Source: Zarea fungicola
Taxonomy: Eukaryota > Ascomycota > Sordariomycetes > Hypocreales > Cordycipitaceae
Direction: 5' to 3'
DNA: 64,000 nt
Assembly: GCA_900169235.1 (NCBI GenBank)
Contig: FWCC01000054.1
Location: 1-64,000 of the forward strand
Shown: piece after piece, positions 1 to 10,422 of the stretch
Numbering within the stretch: the stretch's first letter is position 1
Layout of the letters: each line of letters opens with the position of its first letter
Position numbers and translations under genes: made by a program
The notes under the pieces: generated by a model
What the model saw: the letters and a program-made list of their open reading frames with translations, nothing else
Databases searched by the model: none
What the model was told of the DNA's origin: nothing

Positions 1-475
1 AGGGGGTGGTTGACGTTAGTTGAAGGCCACTGCATTAGTGGAATTACCAGTTTGCCAGTGTAGCTGTCGCAGTCGTTTATCAGAGTCTAACCAAATATAG
101 ATAGCAATTTGAGATCTTGCAGCCTAAGGCATTAAGACACGCTTGGCAAGACCCGCAATGGGTCAACGCGTCTGCCCGGACCAACTGGCCGACAGGGGGG
201 CCAATTCAGTATTTACTTGCAGTCTAAATTTGGGTACATCAACAAAGTTCTGTTCTGGGTCAGGCGTTGCTTCCACAGGATCGTGTCCCCTCACTTTTCT
301 CTCACTTCTTCAAGACAGTCCCTCCTTTACATCCTGCAATCAGCGCATTGGTCTCCCACATTTCGGAACTTCCTGCGCCAGCCACTTCATGTGTGCCGCG
401 GATTAGTTAGCTCTTCCGTCAAACGCCAGCGCCATCTCATTTTCCCTCAGATTCGTCTACCGCAGTTCTCTCGGG
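1..475. promoter_or_regulatory. Upstream region and probable 5' leader of TOP2
   Basis: No convincing gene is seen here. The last 200 bases before the TOP2 start are pyrimidine-rich, as is common for fungal promoters and leaders. Short open frames at 143-406 and 217-498 have no recognisable protein character. The left edge of the window may cut other elements. Confidence 0.4.
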
Positions 476-3400
476 ATGGATTCCGACATCATGGATGATG
501 ACGTCTTTAGTCCAGATAATGATTCCGATGGCTATGCCCCCAAGACGAAAGTGAGGCTCCCGCCGCGCTCACGGCAGCCCCGTCCAAGCCGAAGCAACTA
601 CTAACTGCATACCTACAGAAGGCAAAGCCTGCTGCGTCAAAGGCCAAGAAGCTCACACAAACAACGCTAAAGCCCAAGGCACCGGCCAAGAAGCGAAAAG
701 TGATTAGCGATGATGAAGGCGACGGTAACATCTCTGGCTTCTCAAACACGCCGCCAAGTTCGAAAAAGACAAAAAAGGCACCAGCAGCGAAGAAATCAAG
801 TGGCATACCCTTGGCCGAAGTTGAGAATGACAGCATGCTTATCGATTCAGCCCCCAAAACCACTGCCAAGAAAAAGTCGGCCACAGACACATATCAGAAG
901 TTGACGCAGCTCGAGCACATCATCAAGCGTCCTGACACATACATTGGTTCTGTCGAATCGACTGAGCAGCAGATGTGGGTATTCAACAAGGAGACACAGC
1001 TCATGGAATATCGCAACATCAGCTTCGTCCCTGGTCTCTTCAAGATTTTTGATGAAATAATGGTCAATGCTGCTGATGTAAAGCAACGCAACTCCTCCAT
1101 GACCTACATTAAAATCACCATTAACCGCGAATCCGGCGAAATTATGGTTGAAAACAATGGCAAGGGCATCCCAGTTGAAATTCATGAAAAGGAGAAAATT
1201 TACATCCCCGAGCTCATCTTCGGCCATTTGCTCGCTGGTTCCAACTTCGATGATGAGGAAAAGAAGACTGTCGGTGGCCGCAATGGTTACGGTGCCAAAC
1301 TCTGTAACGTTTTCAGCACAGAATTCACATTGGAATGCCAAGATTCCACCAACGGGAAGAGGTACAAGCAGACATGGACTGAAAACATGTCAAAAATGGG
1401 TAAGGCAAAAATCACGTCCAACAAGACGTCCGATTTCGTTCGCATCACCTTCATGCCGGATTATAAACGCTTTGGCATGCCGGGTGGTATCGATGATGAT
1501 TTGGAAAGTCTCTTCTATCGTCGAGTATACGATATGGCCGGTACGATCCGCGGCATCAAGGTTCATCTGAACGGGGAAGTCGTGAAGGTTCCAAATTTCA
1601 AGGCATACTGCGACCTGTACGCCAAGTCTATTGCGAAGGACAGGACCGCGGAGGAGGGTGGCACTGCCACCTGTACCGTTGAGATTGACAAGGAAAAAAC
1701 ACATCCACGCTGGGAGGTTGCCTTTGCAGTTTCTGACGGTACTTTCCAGCAGGTCTCCTTTGTGAACAACATCGCAACTACATCTGGTGGAACCCATGTC
1801 AACTACATTGCAGACCAAATTACAGCCAGTCTGCTTAAGACACTGAACAAGCGCAAGAAGGGACATACGCTAAAGCAAAGCCACCTGCGAAGCCACATCT
1901 TCATCTTTATCAACTGCTTCATTGACAACCCGGCATTTACGTCCCAAACCAAAGAGCAAATGACCACCAAAGCAAGCCTTTTCGGTAGCAAGTGTGTTCT
2001 CGGAGACAAATTCCTCAAGACGATTGCGCAATCCGAGGCCGTGGAGAACATCATGGACTTTGCTGAGAAGAAGGCCGACAAGATGATGGCCAAGAGTGAT
2101 GGAAGCAAACGGTCGCGTGTGAGCAACACCAAGCTCGTCGAGGCCAATTTGGCTGGCACACGTCGTGGTCATGAATGTACTCTAATTCTAACAGAAGGAG
2201 ACTCTGCCAAGGGTCTAGCTGTGTCTGGTCGTGCCATTCTGGATCCCGACAGAATTGGTGTCTTTCCCCTGCGAGGAAAACTGTTAAACGTGCGAGATGC
2301 ATCCATTGACCAGATTACCAAAAACCAAGAGATTCAGAATATCAAGCAATTCCTGGGCCTGAAGCATAAACAAAGTTACACGGACACCAAGTCTCTTCGC
2401 TACGGTCATCTGATGATCATGGCCGATCAGGACCACGATGGCAGCCATATCAAGGGTCTTTTGATCAACTTTCTGCAAGTTCAGTTTCCATCCCTGCTTC
2501 AAATTCCTGATTTCTTCCGTGAGTTTGTGACGCCGATCATGAAGGTCTGGCAAGGCTCAGATCCAAAGAAGCCCACAAAATTGAAAACCTTCTTCACGCA
2601 GCCCGAATTCAACGAGTGGAAGGAAGGCCACAAACACGAGCTCGGAAGATGGCAATCAAAGTATCTCAAGGGTTTGGGTTCGTCTTCAAACGAAGATGCT
2701 CAGGTCTACTTCACAAACCTGGACCAACATCTCAAAGAGTTTGAAACAATGAAGCCAGACGAAGTCGACCTTTTCGATCTTGCGTTCTCCAAGAAGAAGG
2801 CAGACGCACGAAAGGAGTGGCTAGGTAACTTTGTTCCGGGTACCTATCTTGACCATGGTACCAAAGCAATTTCATACAGTGATTTCGTCAACAAGGAGCT
2901 GATCCTTTTCAGCATGGCTGATAACATGCGATCCATTCCATCTGTTGCGGATGGGTTGAAGCCTGGGCAGCGCAAAGTTCTCTATTCCTGCTTCAAGAGA
3001 AACCTGACAAAGGACAAAAAGGTCGTGGAGTTGGCGGGTTATGTTTCCGAACAGTCTGCCTACCATCACGGTGAACAGTCGCTTCAGCAAACTATCGTCA
3101 ATCTCGCACAGACCTTTGTCGGTTCCAACAATATCAACCTTCTAGAACCCAGTGGCATGTTTGGTTCTCGACTTGCCGGTGGCTCTGATGCCGCCAGTCC
3201 CCGTTATATCTTTACTCGCCTCTCTCCTTTTGCAAGAAAAATCTACCTTGCTCAAGATGAACCGAACCTGAAGATCCAATACGACGACTCCAAGCCGATC
3301 GAGCCCGAAGTGTATGCCCCAATTATCCCCATGGTTCTTGTCAACGGTGCAGATGGTATCGGTACTGGTTGGAGTACGTCAATTCCAAATTATCACCCTA

Positions 3401-5367
3401 CCGATATCGTCAAAAACTTGAAGCGCCGTATGGGTCGACTTAGCCTGGAGGAAGCCGAAGAGCAGCCGTTTGAGCCCATGATGCCCTGGTTCCGTGGATG
3501 GAAAGGCACACCCGAGGCTGCTGGCCCAGATCGATTTAAATTCAACGGCATTGCATACCAGAACGAACAGAATCCAAACGAAGTGATTGTTACTGAACTT
3601 CCCATCAGAATGTGGACAGATGACTTCAAGGCCAAGCTGGAGAAGGTCATCAGCGGATTGGAGGGCCCTGCTTGGATCAAAGACTACAAAGAATTCAACG
3701 ACCACAACACGGTACATTTTGAGATTGTAATTGACGAGAAGCACATGGACAAGGTTCTTCAAGAGGGTCTCTTGGAGCGCTTTAAGCTTCTCAAGCAGGT
3801 TGCAACGTCCAACATGGTGGCCTTTGACTTGCAAGGTCGGATCCGCAAGTATGAAAAGGTTGAAGATATATTAGAAGAGTTCTATCAGTATCGACTCGAC
3901 ATGTACATGGAGCGAAAGAAGTACTGGCTCAATGTTTACCACCGTGATTACCGCAAGCTCAAGAACCAGGCCCGTTTCATTCAAGAAATCATCAGCGGTG
4001 TTTTGGTCGTCGGTAAGAAGCGAAAGGATGTACTTACCGCGGAGCTCCGCGACCGCAAGTACGAGGCCTTCCCCCCCAAGAAAACTGGCCCGCAGGCAGA
4101 GGAAGCCGAACTAGGTAACGATTCAGGAGACGAAGACGACGGCAAGGACACTGGCTCACGCGATTACGATTATCTTTTGTCCATGCCTATTTGGTCTTTG
4201 ACTGCCGAGCGCCTCGAGAAGCTCAATGACGCCATTGCGAAGAAGAAGGCGGAACACGACGAGCTACAGGCCAAGAGCGAAAAGGACTTGTGGTGTGAGG
4301 ACTTGAACGATTTTATGGCCGAGTGGGATAAGCAGGTCGCTATTGATGCCGAAATCCAGACCAAGATTCGTCGACTAGGCCGACGCGTTTCGAAGAAGAT
4401 AGGTGCTGGCAAGAACAGCAAGGCCAAGGACGATGACGATTATGCACCGGTGAAGAAAAGTCGCCCCAAGGGTAAAGCAGCTCCTGTTAAACTAAAGGTG
4501 GAAACCAAGAGCGCGCAGCGCTTTGCTGACATGTTCGGCTCCAAACCTAAAGTTAAGAAGGAAGCTGAGGAAGACGTCGTAGAACTTTCTGACAACTTTT
4601 CGGACGATGATTTCGCAGCTCTTAGTAGGAAGCCTGCAGCTCCAAAGCGTGCTAGGACCATTTCGGCTGCCGCTTCTGCATCACAATCGCAGTCAGAGGA
4701 GCCTGAGGCTCGCCCGCTGAAGCGGGCGGCTGCATCAAAAGCCAGGACGCTGTTTGACGATGACTCAGTATCTGAGAATGAGGACGACAATATGGTTGAC
4801 GTCGGTTCTCTGGTGAAGGGCATTGTGAGCACGCCCAAGGAAGAGAGCGTACCGCCTGCGCCTTTGACCAAGTCAATATCTGCGCGGTCCTTCCAGATTG
4901 ATGATGATGACGATGATTTGCTTGCGCCTTCGCCACCGGCCAAGTCTATGAGTAAGGAGGATATCCTTGATAGCCTGTTGTCTGATGATGACAAACCAGC
5001 TGCACCCAGTATTCCAGGACTAGCGGCGATAAAAAAATCTGCTCGCTCCAAGGCGTCTGTTGCCAAGCCAAAGGCAAAGGTTGACCCCAAGCCAAAGGCT
5101 ACGGCTAGTAAGCCACCAACGCTATCACCGGCGGCAAAGGTGTACGCAGCAAGAAAGAATATCAAGGCCACTGCGCTAGCCGATGATTCAGACGAAGATA
5201 TGGCTAGGCCTGGATCACCGAGCCCGAAGCGAGCAGCGCCTTCACGCGCTCGTCCTGGTCGTGCAGCGGCTCGAAGACCAATCGTAGTTGATGAAGACGA
5301 TTCGCTCATGGCTGACGATCAAGACGAAAGCGATGATCCCTTTGAGATGGATGAAGACGATGACTAA
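476..5367 (+). CDS. TOP2: DNA topoisomerase II (two exons, about 1607 aa)
   Basis: Nuclear type IIA topoisomerase, which passes one duplex through a transient double-strand break and is needed to decatenate sister chromatids. Exons are 476-550 and 619-5367; the second runs without interruption to the stop. In the joined protein an SV40-like KKRKV basic patch lies near residues 49-53. The GHKL ATPase shows the EIMVNAADV helix (E about 171) and GRNGYGAKL (about 244). The TOPRIM domain shows EGDSAKG (E about 551) and DQDHDGS (D about 628). The breakage-reunion domain has the catalytic tyrosine in SPRYIFTRL (Y about 888). The last 250 residues are an acidic/basic, Ser-rich tail typical of fungal Top2. 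The start ATG at 476 opens with MDSDIMDDDVF, an acidic N-terminus usual for the family. A possible AATAAA signal is at 5665-5670. Confidence 0.97.
551..618 (+). other. TOP2: TOP2 intron 1 (68 nt)
   Basis: The donor is GTGAGG, a TACTAAC branch site lies at about 598-604, and the acceptor is CTACAG ending at 618. Removing it joins the frame of the ATG at 476 to the long downstream frame in phase 0. Unspliced, the frame from 476 stops at about 602-604. This placement decides the start codon of the gene. Confidence 0.88.
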
Positions 5368-6132
5368 AAGGTGGTATCAATGCGGATATCTCGTAGCCCT
5401 GGCTATCTCCTACCATGGATTCGGAGCCAATTTTTGCTGCTTTAAACTAGCGTTGTTTGTTGGCGTTGGGGAGGGAAGAGTGAAGGTCCAGCTGCGACTC
5501 GACTTGTGCTGTCAAATTTCATGGCTATTGCTTTATGTATGCTTTATTATTATGTTTGCGAGATTCCTAAGTTGTCAACTTTGGTTTGATTTATTGCCAG
5601 TTGAGAATGTGGGATCTGCTTGTTCCGAGTCCACATGGGTGTAATCTATATAGCGTGACTCGTTAATAAAATACATTCGTCTGGAAAATCCAGGGAGATG
5701 CCATTGGCTACGTACTGACTCACTAAAGAGCTTTTTTAAAATCGCCGCGGAAATTTGCAATACATATCGCAGCAAGTATTTCTTGTTGCAGAAACGTCTG
5801 GAGCTTTGGCAGTACATTTCCATAGATGGCTGCCATATTGTACAGTTCACGCAGCAGAACGTACCTGTTTAACAAAAAAATTGCAAATAGATGTACACAA
5901 ATCTCGCTACTCAGCATAAAATGCCTTTCAAATTCCAAAAGCCATTCACTCCGTGTCGGCATTTGCGAATAAGATGGGTTTCAAACTGTGTCTGCCACAG
6001 TGGTTATTGCCCCTCTAAAAACTCAACCCCACCAGGAAGCTCTCATACTTGGCCCCTCCGTCCAGATGTCTCTCCGTCTTCTTGTCTTCAAACACCCAGT
6101 ACACATAAAACCACAGACCTCCCGTACTCGAA
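5368..6132. other. Intergenic, TOP2 3' region and TAP42 promoter
   Basis: No gene is seen. The first part should hold the TOP2 3' UTR, with AATAAA at 5665-5670. The last 100 bases before 6133 are CT-rich leader sequence. Short open frames on both strands look random. Confidence 0.4.
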
Positions 6133-7227
6133 ATGTCCTCTGAAGACGAGCCCCAGTCGATAAAAGCCCTCTATGCCGAGGCCGAGGCCTCCCGCGCCGC
6201 ACTTGAATCCCACCCAGACCCACGATCCGACTCGTTCGCCAGCTTTCTCGCGACAACGCTCGCCATCTACACCCGCTGCCGCGACCAAATCGCTGCTGTG
6301 TCCCTATTCTCTCCAAACGAGTCCCTCGAGGACGTTGCCACCTCGTCTCTCCCCTACATGCTTCTCGACCTACGCCTGGCCGAAGTTGCCCAGCGCACAC
6401 CCTACGTTGACCCGCCGCAGCGCAAGCTCCTTGTGCGCCGCGCCCGCGCCGCGTACGATTCCTTTCTCAACCTCGTTGACAGCTACAATCTTGTTACGGG
6501 TCGATATGTGAAGCTTCTGGAAAGGTATCGCGATGATCCAGAGAAGTTCGCCGTGGTCGTGACGAGCGGCGGCGACATGGCCGCACGGAGGGACGCCAAG
6601 ATTGCCGCCTTCCGGGCGGAAAAGGAACTAAAGGGGAAGCTCGAGGCGCTGCGCAACGACCCGCGGTATCTGCAGAACGGGGGCGATGAGGATGTCGTGC
6701 GGCAGGCACACCTCGCGGCCATCGAGTTTGGCGTGCACGCCGCGCTGCAAGGCCTCGAGTCGCTGAATCGCGAGCTGGAGATGCTCGCCATGGCGCCCGA
6801 ACGGCCCGAGCCCCAGGGAGACGGCAGCAGAACCGATACCAACAGCAGGCGGCGCGGCGCCGCCGACGACGACGCCTCGACGTGGCGCCTCGACCAGCCC
6901 CTGCGCCGCCCCGGCGGGACGGGCGGGCCGCTGCTCTCGGAAACGGGCAAGCCGCTGCAGCCGTTTACGCTGGTGGGCAGCCGGTCCGACGTGCGCAGCG
7001 GCGTGTTTCGCTCGGGCCATAACCTGCCGACAATGTCCATTGACGAGTACCTCGAGGAAGAGAAGCGCCGCGGCAACATCCTCTCGGGCGGCACGGACGG
7101 CACGAAGCCGGAGGTGGACGAGGACGACATGGAGGCCGTGGATAGGGAGACGTACAAGGCGCGCGAGTGGGATGACTTCAAGGACGAAAATCGTCGTGGC
7201 GCGGGCAATACAATGAACATGGGCTAA
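6133..7227 (+). CDS. TAP42: TAP42-like PP2A-associated regulatory protein (364 aa)
   Basis: Cytosolic TOR-pathway protein that binds PP2A-type phosphatase catalytic subunits (IGBP1/alpha4 in animals). It is a single exon. The first 230 residues are largely helical, as expected of the TAP42 N-terminal fold, with the characteristic SSLPYMLLDLRLAEV segment at about 75-89. A variable Asp/Arg-rich linker follows. The C-terminal signature TMSIDEYLEEEKRRGNIL and the final AREWDDFKDENRRGAGNTMN are hallmark TAP42 ends. The length fits the family. The ATG at 6133 follows a CT-rich leader, and the first residues MSSEDEPQSIKALY align with family starts. It lies downstream of TOP2 on the same strand and convergent with the gene at 7882. 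Confidence 0.93.
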   Translation: MSSEDEPQSIKALYAEAEASRAALESHPDPRSDSFASFLATTLAIYTRCRDQIAAVSLFSPNESLEDVATSSLPYMLLDLRLAEVAQRTPYVDPPQRKLLVRRARAAYDSFLNLVDSYNLVTGRYVKLLERYRDDPEKFAVVVTSGGDMAARRDAKIAAFRAEKELKGKLEALRNDPRYLQNGGDEDVVRQAHLAAIEFGVHAALQGLESLNRELEMLAMAPERPEPQGDGSRTDTNSRRRGAADDDASTWRLDQPLRRPGGTGGPLLSETGKPLQPFTLVGSRSDVRSGVFRSGHNLPTMSIDEYLEEEKRRGNILSGGTDGTKPEVDEDDMEAVDRETYKAREWDDFKDENRRGAGNTMNMG

Positions 7228-7881
7228 ATAGATCGACAAGGAGGGATTTGTGTTTTTCTATTTTTTCGTGGAAATGGGGTTTCCTGCCTTTTGGATGGGC
7301 ATTTCCTCGATAACCATGACTTTTCAAGCGAGTAATTTGCATACACGGCGTCTGGTTATGAATGGTTTCACTGAAACATAAACTGGAATTTGATGCGGTG
7401 ACTCTTGACTGGGTTCCCGCCCAGTCTTGCCAATGTCTCTGCCTATATAGATACTGGCGGTACTATAAATCCAGCAATAAAATGTTTGGCAAACCGAGCA
7501 AAATATGAGTTGGCCGCCAAATTGACTGGTTCAATTCGCCATTAGTCATACATGCCATGCAATATGACTCAAAACAATGAATGCTTTTGCTATCCGGTGT
7601 TCAAAATAGTTCATTTATTCAACAATTAAATTCAAGTCGCTTAAATGCAGTATTACGTACGAATGGTGTGTCAATTCAACGATTGTCGTAGTTTTAACTA
7701 ACGGTCCACATCGCTTTGTCCACCCATCATGTAAAACAATCTTCATTTGGTTTGTTGTCCATTCAGCTCCCACATATTATATTTCACCATAATCCAATAC
7801 AAGGCTTGTATCTGATGCCATCAGCTCCGTGCTTTAAAGCAAATCATCTGCAAAGATATCCCATCTACCTACCCAGTTTTC
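7228..7881. other. Intergenic between convergent genes
   Basis: This is 3' flank for the TAP42 gene on the left and the minus-strand gene on the right. It is moderately AT-rich. No open frame with protein character is seen. Confidence 0.4.
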
Positions 7882-10422
7882 TTAGGCGGCAACCATTTTT
7901 GTATCCGTCCCAACGCTTCCATCAGCCGGCGAGTCTGTCTGAAAAGAGCCATCCACGTCAAAACTATCCTCAAGTAACTCGAAATCGTCATCATTGCAGA
8001 TTGTTGAAGTAGAGTCATCATCGCTATCTAGGGATAGAAGGAACTCGTCGAGAGTCTGTTCTCTTGCATCCAGTTGCTGCTCAGGCGGTCTCACTGCCAC
8101 TTTTGCACCATGATAGTCGCTAAAATCAGAATGAAAACTCTCCGACATAATTGATTTGTCGTCGGTGATGACGTGGTCTGACCGAAAAACTGTTGAGACA
8201 CTGTCGTGGACGTCTACCGAGGCAGCTGTAGTGCTTCCAGCCATGTCCATCGCTGACATATCGTCCACAAACGAGCCAGAAAGACTAGACGCGTCGGAAG
8301 GGATCGTTATTCCTGTGTGGTATGCAGGGCCTGGCCCATTTGGTCCCATATCTGCGGGAGGCAAGTGATCCTCAAACACACCGCCAGTGCCATCATTGCA
8401 TCCCCCAGCCCAAAGCGGCAAATACTTCTTTTCATTGTTTGTAAGAGGCATAGTCATGTGCCAGGTGATGAACGTGTGTAAATCTTGGCCACCTTCACTG
8501 TATCTCCCTCCCATGGCTCGCAACTTACTTTCTACCTCATCTTCCAACTGATTTAATTGGAAAGGGAGAGAACTATCCGGTTCCATACCAGGCCAATGTT
8601 GGTCATTTGCGTCGAATACGTGTTTCCAGGCCGCCTGGTTCAAAGGGACATACTCCTTGTGAAGAGCGGCCAGTTTTAGTCTCAGCATTTTCTCAAATTC
8701 CCCAGCTGAAAACTGAGTACCGGCTCTCATATGATTGAGGTACTTTGAATCCGTCCACGACTCTGCGAGCTGGGTATATGGATAACGCAAGAGCAGCTTC
8801 TGTATTGGTGTCAGCAGCGGATCGATGTCGTCCAACTCTTTAAAATCCTGTGGCTCAACGTATCGTGCTCTATCAGCGTCTATTTGTCGATAATTTGCTG
8901 AAAATGAAGCATAGTGTTGTGAGCCAGATATTGGTTGGCTCAGAGTTTCAATAACCTGGGTCATTACAGCCTGAAATCTCTTTTTTAGCTCTGTAATGAG
9001 ATTCAAATGAATACTAAAGCGATCCGGGTCTTCAAGCCTCAGGACATCTTCAATTCTCTGGAGCTTCTGCCATTCAGGCAGCTCCCAATCATCAAGAATG
9101 TGGTCGCTTTGAAGTTGAGCCAATTCAGCTGTCACTCGCTCGACCAAGGCGCGTGCGGCATGCTGTATTAGGTTAAAAAACTCGTCGCCTGCATCGCCTT
9201 TTCTCCTTCCAAAAACAGTGACATGGCTGAAGTCTATGGCTTCCTTCATCGCACGACTGGATGCTTCTTCCAGTGCCAGCTCATTGACCAGGATTTTAAA
9301 CGCAGTTTGTGTGACCTGGGGACTTTCAATTGCGCCGCCGATTCGAAGGGCCTCTTCTGGTAAAATCTCTATAAACTGCGAATTTTTACCATGCAGTAGC
9401 CATTGGATCACTTTATCCTGGACAACCGACACACAGTCCCAAATCTTAGCGAGGGCCACCAAAGTCCACACCCGGGGGGCAGAGTCGAGAAACACTTCCT
9501 TTCCTTCAATGAGCATCAGTAGACGAATAATTCCGGCTCGATGCCTAATAGGACAATAATCTGGGATATTGAAATGATCGGGGACTTGCTCAATCTGCAA
9601 CAGTTTGCCATTATTCCGGAAGAATACCAGTTCGGCCACTGTAAGAGGGAGCGTGACGATGTTTGGCATTGTTGTACCTGCCGGTACATGCTTGGATTTG
9701 TCGAGTATGGTTTCAGAAACCGGTGGTGCTAGCGGCTGGAGGGCGAGTTCCTTGCAGGAGCATGAGTCGTCATGACCCTTGACGAGAAAAAAGGGCACGT
9801 TGAGCCTGGCATAGGAAGACCACCATTTTATGATGCCAGGCGTAAGTGACAGCTCCGTCATTTGAAAGACCATTTCGTCGCCTTCACTGGGTGGTGTCAG
9901 ATCCAAAACGAACTGAATGCCGTCGGGTAGCTTGTTGGCAAGGTTTCTTCGGCGCTGAGCACGAAACTGATGCGACGGCTTCAGCATGTCTATAAATTTA
10001 GAAGAGCCAGTAGCAATGAGTTTAGATGAATGGACACGAAATTTCTGAGAGCGATAGGCCAGGCCGCTGCAGTCGTATGCAATCTTTCCGTTACGAACGG
10101 CGGGGAAGTCGACAAAAACTAGGGTATCGCCCTCGTTGAGTTCCAGTTCTGTGGTGTGCATCTTGAAGAGCTCGATATTACGGCGCTCTACGTATTCCTC
10201 GTTGCGGATCGACTGCCTCTGGTAAGGGGGCAGTCGCTCGATGCCGGCAAAGTTGTCATCGGAACTTTTAGCCATGGGTTCAGACTCGAGCCGGTGCAGG
10301 GCAACAGGGTCTTGAAGTTGGAGCTGAGGCTCATTGCTTTGTGCAGAGTCAAGTGAAGCAGCAAGCGCTCGTCTCAGGTCCTGAATCTCTTTGTTGCTGA
10401 CCATGCTGTCTGAAGATTGCAT
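7882..10422 (-). CDS. Large fungal protein of unknown function (about 846 aa)
   Basis: I do not recognise a characterised family. The open frame is long and uninterrupted and clearly coding: mixed hydrophobic and charged composition and few low-complexity stretches until an acidic, Ser/Asp-rich last 150 residues. The first in-frame ATG is at 10422 (MQSSDSMV); the frame stays open upstream to a likely splice acceptor at 10500. Residues about 80-130 (VFVDFPAVRNGKIAYD... FRVHSSKLIATGSSKF) resemble the start of a BTB/POZ fold, in which an aspartate-rich strand is followed by an H-S-K-L-like helix; this is a weak resemblance only. There is no signal peptide or membrane segment. A regulatory or adaptor role is possible but unproven. 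Confidence 0.8.
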   Translation of the reverse strand: MQSSDSMVSNKEIQDLRRALAASLDSAQSNEPQLQLQDPVALHRLESEPMAKSSDDNFAGIERLPPYQRQSIRNEEYVERRNIELFKMHTTELELNEGDTLVFVDFPAVRNGKIAYDCSGLAYRSQKFRVHSSKLIATGSSKFIDMLKPSHQFRAQRRRNLANKLPDGIQFVLDLTPPSEGDEMVFQMTELSLTPGIIKWWSSYARLNVPFFLVKGHDDSCSCKELALQPLAPPVSETILDKSKHVPAGTTMPNIVTLPLTVAELVFFRNNGKLLQIEQVPDHFNIPDYCPIRHRAGIIRLLMLIEGKEVFLDSAPRVWTLVALAKIWDCVSVVQDKVIQWLLHGKNSQFIEILPEEALRIGGAIESPQVTQTAFKILVNELALEEASSRAMKEAIDFSHVTVFGRRKGDAGDEFFNLIQHAARALVERVTAELAQLQSDHILDDWELPEWQKLQRIEDVLRLEDPDRFSIHLNLITELKKRFQAVMTQVIETLSQPISGSQHYASFSANYRQIDADRARYVEPQDFKELDDIDPLLTPIQKLLLRYPYTQLAESWTDSKYLNHMRAGTQFSAGEFEKMLRLKLAALHKEYVPLNQAAWKHVFDANDQHWPGMEPDSSLPFQLNQLEDEVESKLRAMGGRYSEGGQDLHTFITWHMTMPLTNNEKKYLPLWAGGCNDGTGGVFEDHLPPADMGPNGPGPAYHTGITIPSDASSLSGSFVDDMSAMDMAGSTTAASVDVHDSVSTVFRSDHVITDDKSIMSESFHSDFSDYHGAKVAVRPPEQQLDAREQTLDEFLLSLDSDDDSTSTICNDDDFELLEDSFDVDGSFQTDSPADGSVGTDTKMVAA

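Noticed and set aside
4440..5309. Long minus-strand open frame (289 codons) inside TOP2
   Set aside because: It is antisense to the acidic/Ser-rich TOP2 tail; its Ser/Ala/Leu richness is what the reverse of such a tail gives. No start context or family motif.
6483..7239. Minus-strand frames of 203-245 codons opposite TAP42
   Set aside because: They are shadows of the GC-rich TAP42 coding frame, with Arg/Ser/Pro-rich composition and no motif.
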